Below, piece after piece: positions 1-6,409 of a stretch of 33,985 bases of DNA. The stretch covers positions 1 to 33,985 of the forward strand of contig CAZOQG010000006.1 in assembly GCA_964582065.1 (NCBI GenBank), in the 5' to 3' direction. The translations under genes and the position numbers were made by a program. The notes beneath the pieces were generated by a model, which ran no database searches, was not told where the DNA came from, and saw only the letters and a program-made list of their open reading frames with translations. The first letter of the stretch is position 1. Every line of letters begins with the position of its first letter. The stretch comes from JACNFS01 sp964582065. GTDB lineage: Bacteria > Chloroflexota > Dehalococcoidia > GIF9 > UBA5629.

Positions 1-315
1 GCCGTCTGCGAATCAGCCAGATACGGTGGTTTTGGAGCAAAAGTCGATTTATCGGCAGTTCCGGTTAAAGTTGAGGGACTTACTGCAGAGGAAATCCTCA
101 TTTGCGAGACTCAAGCGAGAATGGTTCTTCAAGTTTCTCCAGCGGATGCCGATGAGATAATGGGGGCTATTCAATCCAAAAACGGAATTGCTGCCATGGT
201 CGGCGAGATTACTAATGACGATAAAGAAGTGTTTGAATACAGGGGGCAAACCGTAGCCACTATCCCCAATAAGCCGTCTAAGGAAATCTTGGAGAGCTTG
301 AAAGGAGGGGATTAA
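1..315 (+). CDS. purL: PurL-like FGAM synthase / AIR-synthase-related protein, C-terminal fragment
   Basis: The reading frame is open from the first base of the window, so this is the last 104 residues of a longer protein whose start lies outside. It resembles the C-terminal AIRS_C half of phosphoribosylformylglycinamidine synthase II: an early Glu-Ser-Ala-Arg-Tyr-Gly-Gly-Phe-Gly stretch, then ETQARMVL, matching the ESQ(A/E)RM segment of PurL, and near the end a GE(I/V)T...YRGQTVATIP stretch like the usual GEVT...G..VA.LP ending. The family uses ATP and glutamine-derived ammonia to convert FGAR to FGAM in purine synthesis. Its stop codon (313-315) overlaps an ATG of the following purM-like gene, which supports one operon. 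Only the C-terminus is visible, so a generic AIR-synthase-related protein cannot be excluded. Confidence 0.75.
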   Translation, partial: AVCESARYGGFGAKVDLSAVPVKVEGLTAEEILICETQARMVLQVSPADADEIMGAIQSKNGIAAMVGEITNDDKEVFEYRGQTVATIPNKPSKEILESLKGGD

Positions 316-317
316 TG

Positions 318-1421
318 ATGGCACGGGAGTATAGTCAAGCTGGGGTGGACTATACAAAGATTGAGCCCTTCAAGCAGGCGATGCAGGCAATAGGGAAGCG
401 CACTTTGAATTTCCCCAATCGACGGGGAGTCTATATTGACGAAGAGGCAGGCGATGTCTTTGCGTATCGCGGCACGTACAAACCATTATGGCACATGATT
501 CAAGAAGGTCTTGGAAACAAAAACTGGATAGCTGAATGGATGTATCAGCACGCCGGCACAGGAAGAACATATTACGAAGGTATCGGCATAGATACTGCCC
601 TGATGGCAGTAGTCGATGTGCTCCGTCGAGGCGCACTTCCTGTGGCTTATACTGACGAAGTGGCAGCTGGGGATAGCGATTGGTTTAAAGATGAATCTCG
701 CGCTCAAACTCTGGCTGAAAGCTTTTATCAAGCCTGTGAAATGTGCGGGATGGCGCTGCTAGGTGGAGAATCACCCGCGCTTCGCTATCTGATTAAAGCT
801 GAATTGCCTGTAGAAAGCGCTCCTTCTCTAAGTGGAAGTGTAATCGGTATCATTGCCCCACCGGAAAGACTAATCACTGGCCGTGAGCTTCAAGTAGGCG
901 ATCATATTATTGGCGTGACCTCTTCTGGTCTTCATGCTAATGGGATCTCTTTGGTGATTAAGAGAGCTTTGACTTTGAAAGACCAATTCCTGCACATGCT
1001 TCCTAATGGTCAGACTCTGGGAGAAGAAGCCCTCATTCCAACCCGATCCTATGTAGCGCTGGTTGAAGCCTTGGTTGAAGCCGGAACCCATATTCATGCG
1101 TTGCTTCCGGGCACTGGCGACGGAGTTGGCAAAATTGCTGTTGACAAACGGCCGCTCACTTACCGGGTTCGCCGTTGGGTAGAGGTTCCCCCACTTTTCC
1201 AGTTTATGCGAGAGCTTGGCGTGGCTTTAGAAGATTGCCTCAAAACCTTTAATTGGGGGATTGGCTTTTACATATTTGCTCCCGAAGAGGGAGTTGAACG
1301 GATTTTGGAAATCGGTGAAAAAGTAGGGTATGACCTCTGTGATCTTGGCGAGGTTGAAGAGGGAGAACGTCGTGTGGTTTTTGAGCCTGAAAAAATCACT
1401 CTTCCGCCACCGGGTGAGTAA
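318..1421 (+). CDS. purM: Phosphoribosylformylglycinamidine cyclo-ligase-like protein (PurM/AIR synthase)
   Basis: A protein of about 367 residues of the PurM/AIRS fold, which closes FGAM to aminoimidazole ribonucleotide using ATP. Visible family features are the N-terminal YSQAGVDY (PurM starts with a similar Y..AGVD), an acidic GIDTALMAVVDVLRRGA segment in the ATP-site half, GGESPAL near residue 150, SSGLHANGISL (the SSGLHSNG motif of PurM), and a C-terminal GIGFYIF segment (PurM: GIG(M/F)). Two ATGs occur in tandem at 315 and 318. The Shine-Dalgarno stretch AAAGGAGGGG at 301-310 lies at normal spacing from 318, and the ATG at 315 overlaps the purL stop. It is coupled to the PurL-like gene. 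The sequence is somewhat divergent from E. coli PurM, closer in style to archaeal or candidate-phylum versions (recall, not measured). Confidence 0.85.
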   Translation: MAREYSQAGVDYTKIEPFKQAMQAIGKRTLNFPNRRGVYIDEEAGDVFAYRGTYKPLWHMIQEGLGNKNWIAEWMYQHAGTGRTYYEGIGIDTALMAVVDVLRRGALPVAYTDEVAAGDSDWFKDESRAQTLAESFYQACEMCGMALLGGESPALRYLIKAELPVESAPSLSGSVIGIIAPPERLITGRELQVGDHIIGVTSSGLHANGISLVIKRALTLKDQFLHMLPNGQTLGEEALIPTRSYVALVEALVEAGTHIHALLPGTGDGVGKIAVDKRPLTYRVRRWVEVPPLFQFMRELGVALEDCLKTFNWGIGFYIFAPEEGVERILEIGEKVGYDLCDLGEVEEGERRVVFEPEKITLPPPGE

Positions 1422-1435
1422 GTTATTTATACTGC

Positions 1436-1480
1436 CTTTTAATCAGAGTGTCGCAGGTTCGAGCCCTGCACGGCCTGCCA
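1436..1480 (+). tRNA. tRNA-Lys(UUU) 3' half remnant (possible attachment-site scar)
   Basis: This is the 3' part of a tRNA only. It has an anticodon loop CTTTTAA (1436-1442), the 3' strand of the anticodon stem TCAGA, variable loop GTGTC, a perfect five-pair T stem GCAGG/CCTGC around TTCGAGC (1453-1469), the 3' acceptor strand ACGGCCT, discriminator G and encoded CCA (1478-1480). It closely resembles the 3' half of E. coli tRNA-Lys. The bases before the loop (ACTGC) do not pair with TCAGA, and no AGGCCGT 5' acceptor strand with D arm precedes it. Truncation exactly at the anticodon loop, 15 bases after the purM stop, is typical of sites where tyrosine recombinases exchange tRNA halves. It is unlikely to make a functional tRNA. 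Confidence 0.8.
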
Positions 1481-1642
1481 AAAGAAATCAACCATCGGTG
1501 CCAATCTGCCGTGAACCCGTGTCCGTACCGAATGTGGCTACGACTCTGGACGGGGAAGTGGTGTCAGCCAGAGGCTAAGGTGACATTCCGCCTGCATTGC
1601 ACGGGAGCAGTCACGTACTAGACGCGTACAGGTCATGGTGAT
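1481..1642. other. Intergenic stretch with no supported gene
   Basis: Between the tRNA-Lys remnant and the next plausible start I see no ribosome-binding site followed by a coding-like frame, no terminator with a T tract and no repeat. A frame that runs from inside purM through the tRNA half to about 1578 is a shadow. The stretch may be decayed sequence next to a former integration junction. Confidence 0.4.
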
Positions 1643-1822
1643 ATGATTCAAGTCGCCGTTGTGCGCCGCTTGGCAGGGGCAGGCGATGCTCGAAAGAGCG
1701 TTGTTGCCATCGATGGGCTGTGGGGAATTGGCAGCAGGCCGGTCGAGGTATCAGAGTGCGCGGATACGAGCGGCACCGTTGGCGCGGAGCTCAAGGTAGA
1801 TACCTTTAATGGAGGAGCGTGA
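1643..1822 (+). CDS. Small hypothetical protein (59 aa), translationally overlapping the DUF819 gene
   Basis: An ATG at 1643 opens 59 codons ending in TGA at 1820-1822, where the last A is the first base of the next gene's ATG (TGATG). I do not recognise the protein. It starts MIQVAVVRRLAGAGDARKS, is mixed hydrophobic and charged, and has no membrane segment or Cys pair. The in-frame stop upstream is at 1619-1621, so it cannot be much longer. No strong Shine-Dalgarno precedes its ATG; GGTCATGG is the only nearby purine-rich patch. The overlap is the main argument that it is translated. It could instead be a C-terminal remnant of an older gene or a chance frame. Confidence 0.3.
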   Translation: MIQVAVVRRLAGAGDARKSVVAIDGLWGIGSRPVEVSECADTSGTVGAELKVDTFNGGA

Positions 1823-2964
1823 TGATAGGTTTCTGGATTGCATTCTACGTGTTGTTCCCTGCCCTGGTGATTTACCTCTGCCATAGATATTCTCTCTTGG
1901 ACAGGCTCGGCACGGTTGTAATTTGCTACATCATTGGCCTAGCAGTGGGCAACGCGAGAATCCTGCCGGAGAACATCTTGGGGGTTCAGGATCTGCTCAC
2001 AACACTGACTATACCTATAGCGCTGCCTCTCATCTTCTTTTCCATCGATATCAAGAGATGGTCACGGCTTGCCGGGAAGTCTATGCTCTCCTTTGCATGT
2101 GCAGCGCTGGCCGTGGTGATAGCAACGGCTATCGGCTTTCTGGTCTTCAGGCATATGTTGGGGGAAGAAAGCTGGAAGGTCGGCGGGATGTTGATCGGTG
2201 TTTACACGGGTGGGACCCCTAACCTGGCGGCCATTGGGACAGCGTTGCAAGTTGACCCGACGACATACATAGCGGCTCACACGTCGGACGTCGTCATGTC
2301 TGCCGTCTACCTGCTGTTGTTGATGACTGTGCTGCAGAGAATCTTGCTTCTGGTTCTGCCACGGTTTCAATCCGTCCAGGTGGAGAGCTATGATGACAGC
2401 GTAGAGGGTTTCAGTTCCTACGCGGGTATTCTGGACCGGAAGAAAGTCCTGCCCCTACTAAAGGCCTTCGGTATTGCGCTGGGCATCTTCGCGGTTGGAG
2501 CTGGGTTGACGTTCGTATTTCCAGAAGACATATCCATGGTCGTTGCTATTTTGACTGTCTGCACGCTTGGTATCGCCTGCTCCTTCATACCCGCCATCAG
2601 GCGGATACCGATGACCTTCCAGCTCGGACAATACATTATCCTCATTTTCTGTCTCGTGGTGAGCTCTATGGCCGACCTCAGCAAACTGCTTTCAACGGCA
2701 CCAGCCATGATCGGTTATGTGAGTATCGCCATATTTGTCGGCCTGATCATTCACGTAGGACTGGCCGCGATTTTCAAGATTGATGCAGACACGGTGATTG
2801 TCACATCCGTCGCCGGTGTCTTTTCGCCACCGTTTGTTCCCATGATAGCAGCGGCGCTGAGAAACAAAGAGGTTGTGGTTACCGGTGTCATAACCGGAAT
2901 CATTGGCTGGGTGATAGCCACGTATTTGGGCATAGGCGTGGCATATGTCCTCCGGATGTTTTGA
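1822..2964 (+). CDS. DUF819 family integral membrane protein (YjcL-like)
   Basis: A polytopic membrane protein of 380 residues with about ten hydrophobic helices and short loops. The segment GVYTGGTPNLAAIG at about residues 126-139 is the hallmark of DUF819/YjcL-type proteins, which are predicted transporters of unknown substrate. A second conserved-looking region near the C-terminus (AGVFSPPFVPMIAAAL) fits the repeated half of such carriers. The start at 1822 is chosen because GGAGGA at 1811-1816 sits five bases upstream; a GTG at 1819 is in frame but too close. It begins inside the stop of the small upstream frame and is followed 80 bases later by a PLP enzyme gene on the same strand, so the transporter may import that enzyme's substrate. 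That link is inference. Confidence 0.85.
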   Translation: MIGFWIAFYVLFPALVIYLCHRYSLLDRLGTVVICYIIGLAVGNARILPENILGVQDLLTTLTIPIALPLIFFSIDIKRWSRLAGKSMLSFACAALAVVIATAIGFLVFRHMLGEESWKVGGMLIGVYTGGTPNLAAIGTALQVDPTTYIAAHTSDVVMSAVYLLLLMTVLQRILLLVLPRFQSVQVESYDDSVEGFSSYAGILDRKKVLPLLKAFGIALGIFAVGAGLTFVFPEDISMVVAILTVCTLGIACSFIPAIRRIPMTFQLGQYIILIFCLVVSSMADLSKLLSTAPAMIGYVSIAIFVGLIIHVGLAAIFKIDADTVIVTSVAGVFSPPFVPMIAAALRNKEVVVTGVITGIIGWVIATYLGIGVAYVLRMF

Positions 2965-2996
2965 GGGAGCATCCTTGTCATGTGAGCCAGGTCACG

Positions 2997-3013
2997 GCGT
3001 ATCTCTGATACGC
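2997..3013 (+). promoter_or_regulatory. Perfect 7-bp hairpin between the DUF819 and PLP-enzyme genes
   Basis: GCGTATC, a TCT loop, and GATACGC form a perfect seven-pair hairpin 18 bases before the Shine-Dalgarno of the downstream gene. There is no T tract after it, so it is not a classical terminator. It could be an mRNA processing or stabilising element within the operon, or a palindromic operator. Confidence 0.35.
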
Positions 3014-3044
3014 GATAGCCAAATAATCAAACGGAGGGGAGTCC

Positions 3045-4373
3045 ATGGCGCAAATTCAGTTTCCGGAAAAGGGGACATCCCGGGAGGAGTTGCTTTCAGC
3101 CCTTTACGCATTCAAGTCCGATGACAGTGACTGGAAAGGCGGCCGGGTTTTCAGCCTGATTTACAACGCTGGAGAAGACGTGAAGACGTTTGCTGAAGAA
3201 GCCTTCAACGTATTCATCAATGAAAACGGCCTGAGCCCCTTTGCTTTCCCGAGCCTGCTGAGGATGGAAACAGAGGTGGTTTCCATGGTGGCGAGCCTGC
3301 TCGGGGGTGATTCAGAAACGGTTGGGGCCATGACCTCTGGCGGGACGGAAAGCATTATGATGGCAGTCAAGGCGGCACGTGATTTCGCCCGGGCGCAGCG
3401 CCCCTCTATCACCAACCCGGAGCTGGTAATGCCGCTTTCAGCCCATCCAGCCTTCAACAAGGCAGCCCATTTCTTAGGGCTCAAGACGGTCATCACGGCC
3501 ACAGACAAAACACTGCGTGCCGACATCGAAGCTGTGCGCGACGCCATAAACGAAAACACGGTCATGGTCGTCGGGTCAGCGTTTTCCTACCCCCACGGAA
3601 TGATTGACCCCATCGAGGAACTGGCAGAGGTTACAGCGGAAAAGGAAGTCTGGCTTCACGTAGATGCATGCGTAGGTGGATACATATTGCCGTTTCTTTC
3701 CAAGCTCGGCTATCCTATCCCGCCTTTCGATTTCCGCATCCCCGGTGTAAGCTCCATGTCGGCTGACATTCACAAGTACGGTTTTATCCCCAAGGGGGCA
3801 TCGACGGTACTGTATCGAAACGCGCAACTTCGGCAGTACCAGTTCTTCGTGTATGCCGACTGGCCTGGCGGTGTTTACGGTACGCCCTCAGTGTCTGGTG
3901 CAAGACCAGGCGGTCCCGTCGCCGCCAGTTGGGCCGTCATCAAGTATCTTGGCCTGGAAGGTTTCATGCGTCTGGCCAAGACGACCATGGAGACAACAGA
4001 GAACTTCATCGAAGGCATTGAAGCCATCCCCGAGCTGTATATCCTGGGGCAACCTCAGGCGACGGTGTTCGCTTTCGGCAGCGATGTCCTCAATGTCTAT
4101 GCGTTGGGAGAAAAGATGAAGACGTTCCGATGGTATATCGATAGCCAGCATTTGCCCCCCTGTCTGCACATGACCATATCGCCGGCACATGCCTCAATCG
4201 TCGAGCCTTTTCTGGCAGACCTGCGCCAGGCAGTGAAGGAGGTCGCCAGTCTCAAAGGGGAAGACATCACCGGGGAAGCCGCCATGTATGGCATGATTGG
4301 CTCAATGCCAGACCGCGCTATGGCTCGGGACTTCGCCATACAATATCTAAGCGACCTGTATCGTGTCCACTGA
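3045..4373 (+). CDS. PLP-dependent group II decarboxylase / sphingosine-1-phosphate-lyase-like enzyme
   Basis: A 442-residue fold-type I PLP enzyme. It shows the phosphate-binding MTSGGTESIM (97-105), a His at about 134 in SAHPAFNKA that would stack on the cofactor, HVDACVGG (205-212) with the Asp that pairs with the pyridine nitrogen, and SADIHKYG with the Schiff-base Lys at about 244. The pattern SGGTESI/HVDA/DIHKYG is shared by the S1P lyase and archaeal tyrosine/aspartate decarboxylase branch. The physiological substrate cannot be told from sequence; amino-acid decarboxylation or retro-aldol cleavage of a phosphorylated amino alcohol are the two known chemistries. The start follows GGAGGGG with good spacing. 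It lies between two transporter genes (DUF819 before, TauE/SafE after, 15 bases downstream), which suggests an import, conversion and export unit. Confidence 0.85.
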   Translation: MAQIQFPEKGTSREELLSALYAFKSDDSDWKGGRVFSLIYNAGEDVKTFAEEAFNVFINENGLSPFAFPSLLRMETEVVSMVASLLGGDSETVGAMTSGGTESIMMAVKAARDFARAQRPSITNPELVMPLSAHPAFNKAAHFLGLKTVITATDKTLRADIEAVRDAINENTVMVVGSAFSYPHGMIDPIEELAEVTAEKEVWLHVDACVGGYILPFLSKLGYPIPPFDFRIPGVSSMSADIHKYGFIPKGASTVLYRNAQLRQYQFFVYADWPGGVYGTPSVSGARPGGPVAASWAVIKYLGLEGFMRLAKTTMETTENFIEGIEAIPELYILGQPQATVFAFGSDVLNVYALGEKMKTFRWYIDSQHLPPCLHMTISPAHASIVEPFLADLRQAVKEVASLKGEDITGEAAMYGMIGSMPDRAMARDFAIQYLSDLYRVH

Positions 4374-4388
4374 CCAAATCACCTGCTC

Positions 4389-5111
4389 ATGGACCTGCTT
4401 CTCTTAGCATGCATCCTTCTTCTTGCCCATACCGCCGAAACCATTTTGGGGTTTGGTGCCACCCTGATTGCGCTGGCTCTGGGCGTGCATCTTATGGCTG
4501 TGGAAACCCTGGTCCCTGTCCTGGTTATCCTTGCTTTACTGCAGAGCCTGTGGCTGGTGGCCCGATGGTTCCGTCATATCGAGTGGCCGATTCTGTTGCG
4601 ACATATCTTGCCGGCGACAGGCATAGGTGTGCCCGTCGGAATATGGGGTAGGGGACTGGCCGATGAAGCCCAGCTGAGGATGATCCTGGGCGCCTTCATC
4701 GTCGTGGTCTCCTCTATAGAGTTGGTCTTTCTGTTCCGCAGGGGGGCTGCTCGTGGCGAGCTGCGCTGGTACTACCGCATTCCAGTGCTCGTTGTCGGCG
4801 GGGTCTTCCACGGACTGTTCGCCACGGGCGGGCCTCTGGTCGTCTACTATGCTAGCCGCCAATTGAGAACGCAGGAGAGCTTCCGTGCCACGCTGTCAAT
4901 GCTGTGGCTTATTCTGAATATAATCCTGCTTATCAGTTTCTGGGTGAGCGGACATGTCAACTATGAGACACTGGAAATGAGCGTGCTTGTGCTCCCCGGA
5001 TTGGTCGCGGGTATCCTGGTGGGCAGCTTTATCCGTGTCAAACAACTCATATTTCGAGGAATGACATATGTCCTTCTGTTTTTCAGTGGCTTGGTTCTGT
5101 TGGTACAATAG
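4389..5111 (+). CDS. TauE/SafE family sulfite/organic-acid exporter-like membrane protein
   Basis: 240 residues with about eight hydrophobic helices. The first helix has the family's AETILGFGATLIALALG pattern (TauE/SafE proteins carry G.GFG at this place) and the second half repeats it as GGVFHGLFATGGPLVVYY. Known members export sulfite, sulfoacetate or related anions, or are simply predicted permeases. It starts 15 bases after the decarboxylase-like gene with little visible Shine-Dalgarno, so translation is probably coupled. If the enzyme acts on a sulfonated amino acid such as cysteate, a TauE-type exporter would fit, but nothing in the sequence proves that substrate. Confidence 0.85.
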   Translation: MDLLLLACILLLAHTAETILGFGATLIALALGVHLMAVETLVPVLVILALLQSLWLVARWFRHIEWPILLRHILPATGIGVPVGIWGRGLADEAQLRMILGAFIVVVSSIELVFLFRRGAARGELRWYYRIPVLVVGGVFHGLFATGGPLVVYYASRQLRTQESFRATLSMLWLILNIILLISFWVSGHVNYETLEMSVLVLPGLVAGILVGSFIRVKQLIFRGMTYVLLFFSGLVLLVQ

Positions 5112-5131
5112 AAGGACCACGTGAGGCAGAA

Positions 5132-5263
5132 ATGGTCCAGATAGAGCTTATCCCAGACCTATCTCGCTGCATTGAGACCACAGCCAGAAGAAAATATGAG
5201 AACCTGGTGAGAAGCTACTTGCAGGCTGGCAAGGTGGATGCTGAATTTGAGGAGAGGCTTTGA
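5132..5263 (+). CDS. Small hypothetical protein (43 aa)
   Basis: An ATG at 5132, 20 bases after the exporter stop, opens 43 codons ending in TGA at 5261-5263. The product is strongly helical and charged (MVQIELIPDLSRCIETTARR at the start, ending with FEERL) without hydrophobic segments. GTGAGGCAGAA upstream gives a weak Shine-Dalgarno. I do not recognise it. It may be a tiny co-transcribed protein or the N-terminus of a gene truncated by a rearrangement, because coding character stops abruptly at the TGA. Confidence 0.35.
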   Translation: MVQIELIPDLSRCIETTARRKYENLVRSYLQAGKVDAEFEERL

Positions 5264-5358
5264 CCTGCCGCCCAAAACTGATCCAGTTGTAATGTTCAAT
5301 TGGGCTATCCTGTCACTGAACTCTCATCCATTTCTGTGTAACAATCGGCCAAAATGTG

Positions 5359-6102
5359 TCACGCGTGGTTGAGGTAGCTCGCTAAATCCTTTTCGTCCTT
5401 GGGGACGAAGGCCTTATACTTTCGGGCACATCTCTCTTTTAGCTCCTCCGGAGCCAGAAAAGCTAACACTGGATATCCTACGATTTCAAAGCAGCCCTCG
5501 TCGTCTTCACTGTCACCAAGATACGCCACTCGGCTGGCATCCATGTTCCTATCCCTGAGCAACTGTAGCAACAGCCTGGGCTTTCTCTTATAGATGTTCA
5601 GCCCGAATTCAATAGCCCTCCCGCCATCTTCCCTAAGGTGGTCAGCCTCACAAAAATCAAAGTATTTGTTGTGCCCGGCAACTGTCAAAATCATTTCAAT
5701 GCCGTACTTGTATCCCGCAGAGAAGATACCTGTGGTCTTTCCAGCCCCGTGACACTCCTTGATTGGTCTCAGGACTCTATGCTCGAGTTTGTCCTGGGTC
5801 TGCTGCCTATTCGCATACTTGTGAACCGAGCGGTGTATCAGCGAAACTGGCACCCCGTTTATTATTCTCCCATTGTAGATTCTGAACATCTCTCTCACGA
5901 AATCAAACTCAGTTCCACGATGTCCTTCTCTGTACAACGCCTCCAGTTCCCTTTTGGCTTTAAGGATGCCGGCCAATCTAGAAGGACAAAAGGGGATGGA
6001 AGCTCTGAAGACGTCTACTGCTATGCTCTTCAGTATGGGCCTCTCATCCCGATACTCTATTACTGTCCCGTTCCAATCGCATATTATAGTGTTAGGGGGC
6101 AT
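5359..6102 (-). CDS. HAD superfamily hydrolase
   Basis: 247 residues with all four HAD motifs: motif I CDWNGTV at residues 8-14 (nucleophile Asp9), motif II IFSAG with Ser128, motif III Lys in YKRKP (172-175), and motif IV GDSEDDEG (196-203) for Mg binding. An all-helical cap is likely between residues 20 and 110. Family members are phosphatases or related phosphotransferases; the substrate is unknown. Motif I is unusual: the general acid/base Asp of DxDGT is Asn here (DWNGT), seen in some HAD branches and expected to change or slow hydrolysis. The start at 6102 has GGAG at a spacing of eight. The gene stands alone, convergent with the small plus-strand frame before it. Confidence 0.8.
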   Translation of the reverse strand: MPPNTIICDWNGTVIEYRDERPILKSIAVDVFRASIPFCPSRLAGILKAKRELEALYREGHRGTEFDFVREMFRIYNGRIINGVPVSLIHRSVHKYANRQQTQDKLEHRVLRPIKECHGAGKTTGIFSAGYKYGIEMILTVAGHNKYFDFCEADHLREDGGRAIEFGLNIYKRKPRLLLQLLRDRNMDASRVAYLGDSEDDEGCFEIVGYPVLAFLAPEELKERCARKYKAFVPKDEKDLASYLNHA

Positions 6103-6186
6103 AGCACTAACTCCGACCGCCTACCATTGTGGTTGGTCATGCAGACCGAGGCACATATTATACCACTTCCAGCCCTCAAACCATCG

Positions 6187-6376
6187 TTGAGAATAAAGGA
6201 ATACCGTGCCAAGCGTGGCCTGACTCAGGAAAAACTGGCTGATAATGGGAGTCAGGCGGGAAAGTATCATCTTTCTAGAAAAGGGAAAGTACAACCCTTC
6301 GCTAAAGCTGGCTCACAATGTTGCCGAGGCTTTGGAGTCCACCGTAGATGAAATATTCATCTTTGATGACGATTAG
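6187..6376 (+). pseudogene. Frameshifted Xre-family helix-turn-helix regulator (YgzD-type)
   Basis: The frame starting LRIKEYRAKRGLTQEKLAD is the N-terminal helix pair of a short Xre/Cro-type regulator. After about 6250 the matching protein continues in another frame as ESIIFLEKGKYNPSLKLAHN, then AEALESTVDEIFIF and DDD before TAG at 6374-6376. Together they spell a nearly complete 63-residue HTH protein of the small YgzD-like group. The two halves are offset by one base (187 bases from TTG 6187 to the stop), with the break near 6250-6255 in the turn between recognition helices. It has no ATG or ribosome-binding site and sits between two minus-strand genes. It is either a decayed regulator or an assembly/sequencing indel. 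Confidence 0.75.
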
Positions 6377-6409
6377 TAACCGAACAGGAGTCAACAACTG
6401 AGAACGGCT

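Noticed and set aside
1330..1578. An 82-codon plus-strand frame running through the purM end and the tRNA-Lys half
   Set aside because: It overlaps purM and a structured tRNA segment, has no ribosome site and no family resemblance.
3161..3565. A long minus-strand frame inside the PLP enzyme gene
   Set aside because: Ser/Ala-rich antisense shadow of a clear coding region with motifs on the plus strand.
5638..6351. A 237-codon plus-strand frame opposite the HAD gene
   Set aside because: Most of it is the antisense of the HAD gene; only its last part is meaningful, as the first half of the frameshifted Xre regulator.
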